The notes below the pieces were generated by a model. The model was not told the DNA's origin, did not search any database, and worked only from the letters and a program-made list of their open reading frames with translations. Made by a program: the position numbers and the translations under genes. This document shows positions 1-13,466 of a stretch of DNA of 64,000 nt, one piece after another (position 1 is the stretch's first letter; the number at the start of each line of letters is the position of its first letter). Origin of the DNA: Lithospermum erythrorhizon (lineage: Eukaryota; Streptophyta; Magnoliopsida; Boraginales; Boraginaceae); NCBI GenBank assembly GCA_019722365.1, contig JADFUC010000500.1:1-64000 (forward strand), given 5' to 3'.

Positions 1-1676
1 CTCAATGTACTTCGTTCAATTTACGTATTGCTCTGATATATACTTGGAATAAAGATCCGCGAGATCGGGCCGAGGCTAATTGGACTTTGTCGAGATACTG
101 TGAATAAAGATGCTGCCGAAGGTTGACATGAGTAATTCCAAGAAGGGTAATCTCCCATGGAACATGGAGTTATTTCAGTAGAGCCACGATATCCCAGCTA
201 TAGTCTTTGAGATGAACAAAATGAAGATATACACTACAACTTGACTATAGGATCCATTCGTGTATGCCATGTTGTGCTTAGATCGATGTATTTTATGCAG
301 AGTGTAGCTTGATGAATGCAAGCTAACCAGTGAAAGCCCTTTGGACTATAGTGAAATTAAATGCTTGAAGTATCTAAGAGAACTAAAGATGAATTTCTTG
401 GTATATGGTGGAGATAATGGGTTAGTAGTTACCGGGTACAGTGCGATTTTTCAAGCCAGCGAGAGACAATGCTCGTTCGATCTGGGTATGTATTTTATCT
501 CAGCGGTGGAAGTAGTATCTTGCGGGGAGTTCAAGTAAAGTCTTTGTTGTCGATTCTACCCTGAAATCTAGAAATGCATTCGCGTCTGAAAACCCCATTG
601 AAGCATGTTGGTTAAGAGGTGTTGGTAGAGAGCTTGGTGTAATACCTAGCATTAGCGGATCGATGGAACTAACAGCTGACGATCTTTGGGCGATAGCTCG
701 AAGCTAAGGAACCGTAGCATCACAAATCAACACGTACAGTATCATCTAATTAGAGATATCGCTTAATAGAGACGGAATCTTGAAGTATGTAAAAGAGAGC
801 AGTGTCCCAGCAGGCCCTTTGCGAACCGCTAAATCGGGCCAAAACAGTGAAGCGTCGTGAACATAGGTCTTAGGCGGATGTCGCGGATGGAGTTAGGTTA
901 AGTGGGAATACGTATGTATCTGATATCGTATGTGAACAAATATTTGAATATTGTTTAATAGCATATTCGAGTATACTTGTTTTGCTACATGTATTGTATC
1001 CTCGATGAGTGAAAATTTAAATCCATTTAGTCATGTTTTACAGAGAGGCAACATGAATTATTGATTAAACTTTCTTTCGGCTAGGGAAACATAGGATAGC
1101 GAAGAGCACTGAGATGGAATCTTGATAGTTAGAGACATGGCGTCATATGACTAACATGGTGATTGATTAGTGATCGCTTTGATCACGTTAGCTCACCAGG
1201 ACTAGATCGATACCATGGGGTACGCGGATCTGTGGCAGGGAGGCGAGTATGACGAAACGAATTCATAGAAGATATGTATATACGTGTCACATGATATTTT
1301 TAGAATTTTAGGTTAAATCGATTCTTAGACTTACATTATATAACTATCATGTTATATAAAAGATACATCTTTAGTATATTAGAAAACGTCTGCTGCATGG
1401 GGATTAACGGCATATGTTGGGTCATAAAGTGATATAATGATAGATGTTGATATATTGGGAGGGATTTATCGAATCCTTGATATGAAGGAAGATCTAGGGC
1501 CTACCCTTGCGGTTGAGTCTTGATTGGTTTATGGGGGCATACATAAATGCTTATTCGGTTAAATACTCGAGTAAAGAAAGTTGTGGGTCTTTTCGTGGCC
1601 TTACTTTATGGTTAGCTTCTACGACTAGAGATCGCGTGTTAAAGGAATTGTATGGTAATCGTCGGCAGCCAGTGAG
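1..1676 (+). mobile_element. Ty1/Copia 3' internal region (RT end and RNase H), decayed
   Basis: The window opens inside a Copia polyprotein on the plus strand. Near 262-300 a degenerate YAML-C motif matches the end of reverse transcriptase. Between 341 and 538 an open stretch reads ALKYLRELK, then FLVYGGDN, then GYSA, the usual connection/RNase H start of plant Copia elements. Near 570-700 another frame reads IEACWLRGVGRELGVIPS followed by MEL and AIA, the later RNase H segment (family pattern EAVWIRKFI.ELGVVPS). Around 725-765 a shifted frame reads QYHLIRDIA, matching the R.KHI.RYHLIRE tail. Frames change between these pieces, so the coding region is broken. From about 770 to 1666 I see no coding signal; part of it (about 1081-1676) is homologous to 13720-14306. 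It ends at a degenerate polypurine tract just before the LTR at 1677. Domain assignment is by recalled family motifs. Confidence 0.8.
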
Positions 1677-2680
1677 TGTTGGAAATCAATGAAAATTGAT
1701 TCCACTTTTATTATACTGAATTGTGACGATTGTATCGATTCATTTATCGGAGTTAGTTAAATGTGATTCTTTGGAACTTAGGTGATTCGCCTTAGTAATT
1801 GTATATTCTTAGTGTGGGTTCATGATAATTTAGGGGTTATGAAGGCGATGTTTAGATCTTCTTTAGGTAATCGTTATAATAATAGTAATTGGTCTATTAT
1901 TATTATTATATACAACTTGCTATTATCACGAGCCTAGAAGAATCGCGTAGCATGCAGTGATATTTGAATTATATTTCATGTATGAAATTAAAGCGAGACT
2001 TATAGAATTGAGAGAGATGTATCTGCCAGCGTATATATATTTATCAAATATATTGGTGAACATCAGTGGTTAAAGCTTGCCGAGTTTAATCGATTAGAAA
2101 TGATAAAATTGATGAATAAGCGATAAAGTTGTCGATAGTGACTTCGTTAATATTTTAGCGACTTGTCAAGTTAATTAAATGGAACAACTCATAGTGACTC
2201 ATTATTTGATTAGGAGCCGTAACGGTGTAATTAAGTTAACGAGTTAAAGCGTTTTGTAGGAGTTCTTCTTGGTGGAATTAGGCCTTTGGTATTTAAAAGA
2301 AAGAGACAGGAGGTTTTTCATTTTATGAAATCAGCTCCTTTACTCACTCCTGAAAACCGTGACTCCCACTTCCCCGTTTGGAAGAGATTTTCTCTTCCAA
2401 TTTTATTCATCTGACTTCTAGTAAGTTCATCTCTCGGTTGATTCCCTCCTGGTGTGCATTTCTAGAGGACATCTTTTTGGTGGTGGTGGCTTGATTGGAG
2501 GCTATTTGAGAAGGGACATACGTGAGCTTGGCTTGAAGTGGGTGATTCGTTTTAGATGCTTCGTAATGTAAGAACTCTTTATTCATATTGTAATTTATGT
2601 GTTTGGGTGTGCCATTATTTTGAGGATCAAGGTGTATGAATTTGGTGTTTTATCACGAGTAAAATTCATACTAGATTGAT
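1677..2680 (+). repeat. Copia-type LTR, copy A (3' LTR)
   Basis: It starts TGTTGGAAAT directly after the purine-rich AGTGAG. It shares its order of blocks with the LTRs at 5221 and 14307: a hairpin of TTATAATAAT arms around GGTCTATTAT (about 1876-1915), then a TATTTCATGTATGAAAT block, a GTTAATTAA-rich block, a TTTCATTTTATGAAATC/GAAAACC stretch and a GTAATGTAAGAACTC block near 2565. The right edge is approximate because similarity fades near 2640-2680. Confidence 0.65.
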
Positions 2681-2951
2681 TATGTCGTGAGGATGGGAAT
2701 GAGATATTTTAACTTTTAGTTTTATTGGTAAAAGTATTTCGAGTGATTTAGCAGATGAAAGTATAAGGTGGCGGCAGAAAATTGAGCATAGTTTAGGGGC
2801 AATGAAGCGGCTTATTGGCGGCATTGCCCTAGCTATCAGCGTAATTTAATGTAGTCCTTGAACTATTCATCTTTTAGGCGAACTCACATGCTCGTGCTTG
2901 TCTAAGCTAGCCTTTGAACTATAGTTTTATACGAGGACCTCTGAACTGGTA

Positions 2952-3340
2952 CTGTGGAAATCGAGGAATGTTGTTTAATAATTATGAGTGTTGCGATGGT
3001 GTTGTAACAATTCGTTCTTAGTTTAGGATTAAGGAGTGAAGTTACTAAAACTAAATGTTTAATAATAGTAATTTTAATTACTAATTCGAGTTCTCGTGAT
3101 ATCTGGGGATTGCGGATTCTTTGAATCCGTGTATGAAATGGATTATAATAATAATAGTCGATTATATTATTATAAGGCCATTGATATCTGAAATTTAAGG
3201 TTACACATATAATGATGTTGAGTTTTATTTCATGAATGAAATTAAGCGTGCTTATAAATTGAGAGTTGATTAGAAATCGGCAGAGATTAAATTAATTTTC
3301 GCTCTTGAGTGTGAAATAACTTGGTGAATTGAATTAACCC
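2952..3340 (+). repeat. Truncated LTR, copy B, same family
   Basis: This holds only the first roughly 390 bases of the LTR family: TGGAAATCGAGGAATG, then TTGTAACAATTCGTTCTTAG, then the AT hairpin ATAATAATAGTCGATTATATTATTAT at about 3145-3175 (described here as two arms around GTCGA), then TTTATTTCATGAATGAAAT. Similarity stops near 3340, where a GC-richer Gypsy-like block begins. The missing right part suggests truncation by that insertion or a deletion. Confidence 0.6.
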
Positions 3341-5215
3341 CGCGTTAATTAACTTGCAAAACGTCCGATGCTCATGAGGACTCGGATGGCCGGTGCACTT
3401 ATCTTTACCACTTGATGTCTTGCTATCTTTGAAGACCTTTGTCGGATCCTGCAAATCCAGCGGAGATATTCGAATCTCTTCATAATAGCCGCTTCACAGG
3501 GGCTGCAACTTCCCGGTACTTCTAGAATGCGAACATTCGGTCGCGGACTGTTAGTCCACAGGGAAGTGGTGGCGCTTAAATGCAGACTTTATCCGCTGGT
3601 CGAGGCGAGTAGCGTCCTAGATGCCTTAACATGACTCCACATATTTCTCCGGTCGTGCCGTGTGAGGGAACTTGACTTGAGGGTCTTAGCGAGGGGCCGC
3701 GTCGCCTGAATTGTGGCGATGCCGGCCGACTTTATTATTCCGTTGTAGGCTCAGATGCCGTATCATGATAGTGAACTCCGCTTAAATCACTTGTGGCATG
3801 TTGCGGATGCTCGGTAACCACGGTTTAGAGCGAGGTTGACTAAATGCTGATGATCACTTGATAGGTTGTGGCTTTGTCTGCGTCCGAGGCAAATCCCCGA
3901 CTTGAGATATGCGTCGAGGGAGCGAGGATATCAGCCTAGAAGGCTCCGTATCCACTTTGTCCGAGTCTACCTTGAGTTGGCTATCGCGGGAGTGATGAGC
4001 ATCACGATCACCATTAAGGGGCAGCTACATCCTCAAAAATCTTACGGGAAGGACAAATGTCGGAAGCTGAGGCGTGCCCCTGCGGTTCCTTTGCATATAT
4101 GTCCGTTTGGCATATGCTGTCTAGCCGGGAGATACCACGCAAAACTTACCTCGAGATGAGGTTTACCGCTTCCCATTAATGTTGGGAGGAATACGTCGAG
4201 ATCGGACATGTCGCATCAAAAGCGTCGGTTAGCCTTTCTAAGTCTCGCTTGTGGACATAATGCTTAGCGCCCCGGCCCGAATGAGAGCTTTTCTATACCG
4301 ATCTTGAGATCGGCGATGTCGATGTAAATGCGAAGTGATCGCCTTGAGTACTTCTGGAAGAACTTCATTTCATGCCCTCTTGAAATTACGAGAGAATTAG
4401 CACATTACACAAGTGGCCGTAAGTAACGGCCCGCTATCTTGATTTCGAGAACACGTTCCGGTATGCTGAGGTGTCAAATACTCGATCTTTCCATGCGCCT
4501 TCCTTTTCTCGGATCACCGCGGAGGTGAGAAAGGCGACTCTCTACGGTAGATCGGTGCGAGAATATGCCTTATAAGGTGCTTTCCCTGGATCATCCCAGA
4601 AAGCGATTCGCCTCTTAGGGCGATGATAAATGCAAAGGCGGCTTTCCTGCGCCTACCCGATACGATACGCCTCACCGATCGAATGTATTTGTAGGCATGT
4701 TCATTGACCTTTTCGAAGTTACGGTGCACTTTTGTGGGCGACTCTTGAAGCTTGCAAGCCCATAACCCTGCAAGCGATCAGCAATCTTGATTTGGCCCAG
4801 TGCTCAGGTTGAACTCCGTTTGAAAGCAGCTCCACGGAAGGAATTGATTGACTTCGGTCTCATAACTGATAATTAAATGAGAGAATGTTCATCTTTATTC
4901 TGTAGAACCACTTCCATGGAGTGCAGTGAATGGGTTCTTAAACTCGCCGAAGGAGGTAATCATCATACGGAAACCGGTTGAAACCAGCTGACTTTTAAGC
5001 GTAGTCCGGCGGTAAACCTGCTATTCGGTGGTGAAAGGGCGTCACGGGATGAAATCCGGAATGTGCTCTTAGGATCCGTCTTTCCCAATGAATTTGGTAA
5101 GCAGCGGGGAGTTTGAATCTCTTGGAATGATGGCGCCCGCATGTCGAGGGAGAGGTATGCACTAGTTACATGTTAGTCCACTTGCGCATGCGTCGAAAGC
5201 GACTGGTGAAGAGAA
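3341..5215 (-). mobile_element. Ty3/Gypsy (Tat-like) gag-protease fragment, decayed
   Basis: This GC-richer block reads as a minus-strand Gypsy gag to protease segment. In the minus-strand open stretch 4729-4514 the residues KAAFAFIIALRGESLS resemble the AAF.F..GLR.GS segment of Tat-type gag. Further along the minus strand, near 3990-3920, the reading is VMLITPAIANS and then, after small indels, VDTG/SSADIL-like residues, the aspartic protease motif in its usual DALVI..AIAN..V..VLVDTGSSADIL context. The order gag then protease fits one minus-strand element. No RT, integrase or LTR is recognised, and stops and frameshifts are frequent. It sits between two LTR copies of another family. The assignment rests on two short motifs. 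Confidence 0.45.
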
Positions 5216-5220
5216 CCACG

Positions 5221-6201
5221 TGTTGAAGTCGATAGTTATTGGTTTTAGATTTATTATGCCGTTGCGGCGATTGTTGTAGCAGTTCATTCTTGGTTTAATT
5301 GAGATGGCAGTTACGTAAGCGGAACATTCAATATTGGTAATTACAATTACTGGTTGGTTACCAGCGATATCTTAGAGGTTATGCCCGGTTCTTCCAGATC
5401 CCGTACGTAACCGTTATAATATTAATGGTCTATTATATTATTATACGGTTGCTATTATTTGGCGTAGAGAATTCAGCATAGCGTATAGTGACTTTGAGTT
5501 ATATTTAAATGTATGAAATAAAAGCATTACTTTAAATTGAAAGTTGATTGTAATCAACGAATATTCTCAATCGAGAATTTTACATTGATAACGTAAAATA
5601 TAAATTGAATAAATCTGAATTAATTAACTAGTCAGTTTAATTAATTTAATAGTTAGTTGAGCTCGTTAGTAACTTGTAAGTTACTTGTTAGTAACTTATT
5701 AATGTTTAATTTACTTAATGATTTAATTAAATTAAGCGAGTAGAACAAATTAATGACCGGTTTGTTTTTAGGTTAATTTGAGAACCTCACATATAAAGCG
5801 GGGAACATTAGGTTTTCAACATATAACAAAGAAAGCAGCCTCGACCAAATAATTTCCGGCCTCCATACTCACTTGAGATGGCCGAAAACTTTCAAGTACA
5901 AAACTTGAAAGTTTTAGCTGATTCTCTATCCGATCTACCGTATGTTAGCATGCAGTATTGGATTGGCCTTTTCTGCGGTGTGCAACCAACTAGAGGCATT
6001 ATCATTTTGTGATGCTAGCAATTGGAATTCAAAGAAGGCTTCCTGAAAGAATTCTTGGTGATGTTTTCCGCTGCGTTGTAAGTTCTTATTTAAATATATA
6101 TGTATTATATATTTTTGGAGTTCTGATTCTATGCAATTTAAATGATCCTGATATGCTTTTGTTTATGATTATGAACAAGTCTTGCATAGTTATTTTTTCC
6201 A
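5221..6201 (+). repeat. Copia-type LTR, copy C (5' LTR)
   Basis: It starts TGTTGAAGTC and ends CCA at 6201. It contains the LTR hairpin (AACCGTTATAATATT and its near-complement ATTATTATACGGTT, about 5409-5450), a TATA-like ACATATAAAG near 5790, and the block GTTTTCCGCTGCGTTGTAAG. It is followed at 6202 by GTGGCATCAAGAGC, a degenerate match to the initiator-Met tRNA primer-binding sequence TGGTATCAGAGC. That makes it a 5' LTR whose internal region runs to the right. It is roughly 981 bases and is closest to copy E at 14307. Confidence 0.75.
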
Positions 6202-6215
6202 GTGGCATCAAGAGC
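6202..6215 (+). other. Primer-binding site of LTR copy C
   Basis: GTGGCATCAAGAGC directly follows the LTR end. It resembles the usual plant Copia tRNA-iMet primer site TGGTATCAGAGC with two differences. Confidence 0.55.
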
Positions 6216-6950
6216 ATGTTTAAGTTTGCATATTTTTTACTACATTAGATTTATGTTTCATGAAATGAAAGTATTTTAAAACTTATTTTAATTGAAGATC
6301 TGAAAGTTTTAAAGTGTTGAGGGCTTAAACTCCACAAATAATTCTCACATTTTTGTTTGCATTTTGTAGATACAAAATGATGTCAAAATTTTCATAATTT
6401 TACGGATAGTTTAAGTATACCGAAAGCAATTTCTATTTTTACGGAAGTAATTGAATAATTAATTATTGAAAAATATTCTTCTGAAATTCGATTGGAATAG
6501 TTCAAGAAAGCATGAGGAATGCTTGTACCAAATTTGGGATTTTTGGATGATTTTTAAAAGCCTTTAAATCATTTTACAAAGTATTGAATGAAAATAGAAA
6601 AGCGAAAATTAAGCGAAAATGGAAGCGCGACGCTTGCGGAGGCCACAAAGGCGCGTCCGGTAATGGCCAACAGGGCGGATTCGGCTACCGTTTGTGGCGC
6701 CTCTGGGCCAGCTTCGAAACGTCAATTTCCGTGTCGTCGGTGGATGGTAGAGGCGATCGTCCGTCATTTCTTTCCTGATTTAGTTGTTAAAACCTGGTAA
6801 TTTGAAATTCAATTTTCGGTTTTGGTGAATTAATATCATTTTATTATGATAATTGTAATTATCATTTTTAATGATAATATTTTAATTGATAATCCACTTT
6901 TATTATTTATCCTTTTATATATTTATTTATTGAAAGGATAAAATGCATGA

Positions 6951-6951
<1 letters not shown>

Positions 6952-6992
<41 letters not shown>

Positions 6993-6998
6993 ATAAAG
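6952..6998. repeat. (TA)n microsatellite
   Basis: A run of alternating T and A about 45 bases long with one break. A shorter (TA)n run lies at about 7097-7112. Confidence 0.9.
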
Positions 6999-7032
6999 AT
7001 AATTACTTGTAAGTTTTGTCTTATTATATATA

Positions 7033-7060
7033 TCAAATAATTATTGTAATAATTATTTGA
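7033..7060. repeat. Perfect 13-bp inverted repeat
   Basis: TCAAATAATTATT and its exact reverse complement AATAATTATTTGA are separated by two bases. It lies within the AT-rich leader of the LTR element and is likely incidental to base composition. Confidence 0.6.
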
Positions 7061-10000
7061 CACATAATATATATTAATTAATTCATTTTAATTATATATA
7101 TATATATATATCATGGTTTTAATTATGAAATTCAAATTTGAATTCATCAAATCGTTAATTACTTATTTATGTGATTTGATTTGATTACAAATCAAAATGG
7201 AAACTATTTATATGATTGTCAATCGTACATTTAAATTCTTGAATTTGATTGAGATTAATTGTGCAAAGCGCCATAATTAGCATTTGCATGTTTATTGTAT
7301 TCGCTTAATAAGTATTAATGATGTGTTTTGACTTTAATTCATTTATTCATTACCGTTTAATGTATTTATTACGTGGCAATGACACAAATTTCGTGTTCGA
7401 ATTAGAGTCGGATGGAGTGTCAATGTAATATAATGAATAAGAGCAGTATCGTCTGCAAATTAGATATCTTAAGTCTTGGGTCTTTTTAACGTCTTGAATT
7501 AACTAATAATGAAATAGTAAATTTTATACAGGCTAACAACTAAATTGACTAAGCAATTAAAATTATAGCTAATACTAGCAGAATGCCTGAAAAGTGAATC
7601 TTATAATATTAGAAATATAGTCGGGGCCTTTTGATTTAAATGGATGCGATCGGTCCAATTTACCGGTAGTTATTTATTAATTCCATAACAAAGCATTTAT
7701 CTGATTGATATTCTTACCGATTATGTAAATTAAAATTCTCACAGAAATGTATATCTATGATAGGCTTGAAATAGGAGATCTTCTTAATAACATATGCTAT
7801 TAAGTACGCGTAGCGTTACACATGTCTACATGGTAATTGAAGCGTGTGTTACGATTGACAATTAAGTAAGTAGGCTGACGCATTTTACAATGATTAATCG
7901 CTTATACGAGCAATTGTAAACTAGAATTAAATTAACTTCAAAGAAAATCAAATCATCGATCAGCTACGTCGTAGTGCGGCCCAATAATAAAATTAGTTCA
8001 TAATAAAAGACATAAATAAATCGTGAAATTAATGGCGTTCATCATAACAATAATAATATCTTGAATTAAATTATTCGAACCAATTAAAAGTAATCAACTC
8101 GACTTGTAGCAGTGCCTTGATATGTAATTAAACACCGATTTCTTCTTTGCGAACTTCGATAGTGTAAAAATTTCCCGACAAAGTTGATGACTTAACTAGA
8201 AATTCCGGAGATATCGCTTTTTCTTCTTTCATATAACATAGGTTCTTGTAACCTAATATTAATGGTGAATCGAGCTTATTCTTGGATCGCTGACTCATGT
8301 AAATTTTAGTGAATTTCTTCGTATGTCTTGATTATTAGTAGGTCGTAGCTTTTGTAGATAATTGCCTAAACTCAAATAAAAGCGAAGGAAGTGCAGAATT
8401 ATATCGGATTAAGGTAAAAAAAAAGTAACATCGACTAATACCTTGATTGAGATAAAAGCATATATAATAAACACTTGTCAGCATTGCATATTTTATGTGA
8501 TTTATTATTTACATATACGTTGTAATGAGAATGGAAAGAGATGTGTCTGACCTAGTTTATATTTTTATTTAAATATAAATGCAAACTTAGTTTGATAGAT
8601 TTATAAGCTTGACCAATTTGAGAGTCATTATTTAGTTATTTATTTATTTATTTTTCACCCCCTTTGAAGCACAAATCTTTGTCTTAGTTGGGTTAGTAAA
8701 TAAATGTAATGTGTAGAAGCATTGAAGATGGCGTTTAGCCGGGATAGCGCTTAGCGAACTTGGAAGTTTCAGTGAAGAATCTGAGGGCCGTAGTTGTATA
8801 GTGATGTAATATATCCTCATGTTAGTATTACACTTTGAAAGAGATGTTGTAATAGATTACATATTTTTAGGGTGATATCGTATATCTAAATGTGTATTAT
8901 TTATTTTATTTTCGGATGTGCATGTTGAGTATGTGTTGTATACGTGTTAAATAATATCAAAATAATATTAATCTCGCCAACTAAAATTTAAAGTACTCAT
9001 GAGTTTAAGGTTGTCTGACTTATCGCATTTCTTTAGGCCTTGTGTTAGCGAGATAATACTAGTGTCGCTGATAGGTGTAATGATGGATCGTATTGAAGTG
9101 ATTTAAAATTTAACGTTGTGGGTTTTGATAGTCTTCCAAAGTAACGAATTGGTTTAATTGGTTGCTTAACCAGTGATTTTCACTAACGTTGTAGGCTTGG
9201 TGATACATTGTCGGGTAACATCCCTGGCCAAGTGTTAGTGACCCAGAGTTGTGGTCGTGGTACCTGATTGATAAGTTAATCTACTATTGTGTTGGGATTC
9301 AAAATATTGTAGTGTTGCCGTTTGGATTTGACACGAGGATCTTGGATACCATTATATTTTTGTGAGATTTGAAGTAATGTGTATAATATTTACAAATTAT
9401 TTGTAATATATTAGAATGTTTTGATTCTTATTTATCTATGATTTCATGATATAACTTTATGATTGACACACTAAATTTACATATTTTATTCACCGTTAAT
9501 TAGGCAAATTAAAAACATAACTTTATTATATGAAATAAAACATGTTAAGGAGAAATCTATAAACTTATGGTAATATAGTCTTATAAATGCTAAACGCTTT
9601 TTCCTTCATAAGTCATTGAAGATGGTTATGTGCTGATAAAAGGACAAACATTGAATACCACAATCATTTAAGACATGACTTGATCATGTGGACACGTTAC
9701 ATGGACTTAGGCTCAAGTGAGCGGCGTGCATGATGTGATTGAAGATGAGTGTTTGATCTCGATTAAAGGTGATGATCTTTGTGAGACTAATATGCTATAT
9801 TGTCTAACATAAACATTAAATGAATAGATTTAGTCTTTTTTTATAACTTCGATTAGAAAAACGTTGGATGATCTTGAATGTTGTGTATCACATTTGAAGA
9901 CATGTCATTAATTGTTGGATTTTAAATCGGCAGATGGAAACTTGTTAAATGAATTGTAATGAAGCATAACGTGGTTTGTATAACCGAACAAACTGATGTT

Positions 10001-13000
10001 GTCTATTTGGTTCATGCAATCACTTATGGTTAGTACACGAGAACTATGATTTGGAAGTTAATAATTTATTGGCTAAACATTGAAACACGAAAGAATGATA
10101 TTTATAACACTTGAGAAATAGAAAGAGAGGTTTGATAAAACCTTATATCTCAAATGATTTGCTATTGAAAATCATAATGTCATTGTGGCTAAATTGTCAG
10201 TGTCTTGGACATTGTTTTGACTCACATGGTTTTAGATCATGATTCTGAAGCCAAGTACTAAATTTGAAGCCGGGAGGCGCAAAGAAAGATAATTGAGCTC
10301 TTGTGTAATGTTAGATGACTCACACAGTTTAAATCCTCCATGAATAGTTGAAATTTCAAACTGTTTTTCTTTGGACCTATATGAGTAGAAGTAGATGTCA
10401 CATTTAATATGGACATCTTCATATTTCCATCTATCAGGTGATTCTGATTAGAGGAATTACATTCTATTCTTCTTAAAAGACATGATATTTTGAATAATAA
10501 ACAATTGAGTAATACTTGTGAAAATGACAAGACTTGAGTTCAATCTTGAATAAATTGAGTCGACTTCCTCTTAGACTTAGTGGGAGAATCGTTAATCTTA
10601 ATTAGTTTATATATTTACATACAAATTGGTTGAATATAAGTCATTGAATGATACATCGGGGAATTGATAAAGTATGGGGGACCGTATAAATACTATGAAG
10701 TTTTTGAATTAACAATAAATCGACATGGTAATGTATTATCAGAATGAGACATCATTAGATCTTAAAAGCGTCTTGATAAGATACGTAAGTAAAAAATTGT
10801 GTTTAATGAAGTTAAAGCCTGATAGATGAGGCCCACCATTTATATGCAAGTAATTTTCATTACACCTTAGATGTGTCTGGTTGAGTGATCTGATGAAATT
10901 GTGTTCAATGTGGTTGAAACCACGATGAATGAAATAAATTCACATATTGAAAGTTATTTCACCTATCTTTGAAATTTATTCATACTGACTATAGAACCTT
11001 CCCGAGAGTTATGTTTGATAAACAAACTTTGAAACGTCTCGTATGGACAAGTTAACATTATGTCACTGAAGTAGACATAATTTAACACGGGGTCTAATGT
11101 TGAGATTATGTCATCATGTACATAATCAGAAGGAAACTGGTATTTATTTCCATCTACTATAGAATTACAATTTATTGTATGTATAGTATCTTCATTATGA
11201 AGTATAAATAATGAGATAAATATATGACTTGAATGTATTCAAGTGGCTCCCTAGGAGCATAATCCGATGTTAAAACCTTGATTTATATCAAGAATATTAT
11301 GTGACAATTCACGATGCATTGCCGTCTAATGCAAAGAGACATAATGATATGGTTAAATCTACTCAAATAGATGGTTTAAGTCATCAAAGGTGAAATAAAT
11401 TGGAATAAGCGAGTCAGTATATAACTCGCTCTACCTTCCGCAGATGGTTGATAGTAGTAAACGTAATTCCATTAAATGAACATATAGTCATAAATAAATT
11501 AAACATTTAGTTTCGACCAAAGATTCATTAATTGGTTGATTGTCTCGCGTGTCTATTTCATCTTCCTTATTGATTACCCGCGTGTTTAACATGTGTGTTT
11601 AAATAGTGATTCAAATAATGTTCTATGTAATGTCCCGGTGATGATGGATACTTGACATTGTTGGAAGTTAACGTGCTTGAGAATGAAGGAGAGAGCGTTA
11701 TCTTATCGGAATCGAGTTGCAAACTTGACATGCTGATATAATGGAGTTAGAATTTTCATCTTGACATTTGATTGCAATCGAGAAGGGTCAAGAGTGAATA
11801 TGAACCTTGAGTTTCTCAAAGGTTAGTGGGAGCATAAATGTACATATAATGTTTAACACATTGAGTATTAAAGGAATCCTCTTACAACCTTGAAAGGTAT
11901 CGTACTGAAATGATTCTTGTACATTTGTAAGCCCGAGCACATATATCGACATATGCTATATTAGTAAAAATATAAGCTTAGATGACATATGATTGTTAAG
12001 CTATAATACGTCATAATGACTTGAGGTAAATAAAATCTATGATGAATTAGAATTACATGATAGAGCAGATTCTACTTTATTGACAAAGCTGATTATTAGA
12101 GGTCGTTCATGAAGTAAGGACCTCGCGCGTGATTAAAGTGGTTGGAATCTATTACATGATAATATGGTTCATAGTATGCCATGTCGGGATCATGTGTTAT
12201 GCATCCTTGTGCAATGACATATGCAATTCCTAATAGGAATTGTGGGGTTTACTAAAGATATTAATACGATTCGATGACTTGTAGTAAGCTTTTAAGAGAA
12301 AGAGGTAACTATAGTTCTGGGGAATGGATCAATTGTTGATGTACTTTGGAAGCTGAATGTGAGAATAGTGTCATGGACAGTTGTCCCATGTGGAACATCA
12401 TTAGCAGTAATTAAATGAATGGAAATTTGATACAGTATACTCGGAGAGTAAACTAAAGAAAAACGAACTCGATATTCTGACATTATCATTCAATTTTTAT
12501 TGTTGGTAATATTTATTGAATATATGCATTAAATAAGATAGTGTGTTTTAAGCAGCGCTTTGGATTGTGTTGTAAACTTTCTTATGATGATAACTTAGAA
12601 ATGGCTAAACTGCCGTAAAATAAAGAAATAGTCTTTATATATACCAAAAGCAGGGTTTTATCCTTGGTACATAACTAGTGGTTCGACGCGAGTGTAAGTG
12701 GGTATTCTTGAAAAGCTGGACCGAGACGGTAATATCCCTGGCGGTTTGAGGCAAAACTATGACAAAAAGGTTTAACCTATTTTGCTACTGTTGTATATGA
12801 ACTATGTCGAGGATAATCTTAGTAGTGCTAATTCCGTATTGGTTGAGAGGCCGAGCGGATGGATGTAAAGTACTTGTGAGTAGGCTACAGTTGGGGCGTG
12901 ATTGTAATAATTGTCTTCCATCTTTACGTATTACAAAGGACCTAGAGATTCATGCAAACTTAAGGATCAGCGTGTGGACTTAGAGAACATCTGGAGTTGA

Positions 13001-13043
13001 TATATTCTTACGTAATTAAATCAAAGTTTGATTTCATGAGATC

Positions 13044-13466
13044 AAAGTGAAGGAAAATACTATGCAAGACTTGTTTAAAAACTTAAACAAAGGCATATCG
13101 AAATATATATAATGCATATATATTAAATTTGAAACCAGCCTTTTCGCGAAAACTTTCCTTTGCTTAAGTCTGATTTAATTTTCATACATGAAATTTAACT
13201 TTCAGCATCCAACATATGTGTGACGCCCACAGGCTCGAGATAATAGTAGCGTATAATAATATAATAGACCATTAATAGTATTATAACGGTTATGCGCCGG
13301 ATCTAACGATAAGCGTAACCCCACATTATCGGCGTGAGAACCCGACTAATGAATTACAATTACTATAGTTGAGCGTTCGTTTATGTCGCGTTTAACTAAC
13401 CTAGTAAATGAATTGTTACAACGATTGTCGCTGACGGGCATAATTAATGAAACCAGCCAACTGTTG
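13044..13466 (-). repeat. Inverted, internally deleted LTR, copy D
   Basis: Read on the minus strand it carries TTGTAACAATTCATTTACTAG, GTTATAATACTATTAATGG, the hairpin TCTATTATATTATTATACG, TTTCATGTATGAAAAT and then, after a deletion of the middle of the LTR, AACAAGTCTTGCATAGTATTTTCC, which matches the last bases of copy C. This is an LTR of the same family in the opposite orientation, which shows the cluster was built by nested or inverted insertions. Any interior belonging to it would lie to the left. Confidence 0.6.

Larger units (their letters stand above)
6216..13040. mobile_element. Non-coding or decayed interior of the C/D/E LTR cluster
   Basis: Right of the primer site is a long AT-rich leader (6216 to about 7450) typical of Copia untranslated leaders. 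It contains GAATAATTAATTATTGAAAA-like stretches, a GC-rich patch at 6600-6770 and AT microsatellites. From 7450 to 13040 I see no frame carrying recognisable gag, protease, integrase or RT motifs on either strand, and no open frame above 100 residues. Because LTR copy D just to the right is in reverse orientation, this interval probably mixes the interiors of a plus-strand and a minus-strand element. Confidence 0.45.

Noticed and set aside
3866..4159. 97-residue plus-strand frame in the GC-rich block
   Set aside because: The minus strand carries the Gypsy-like protease words here; the plus frame has no similarity.
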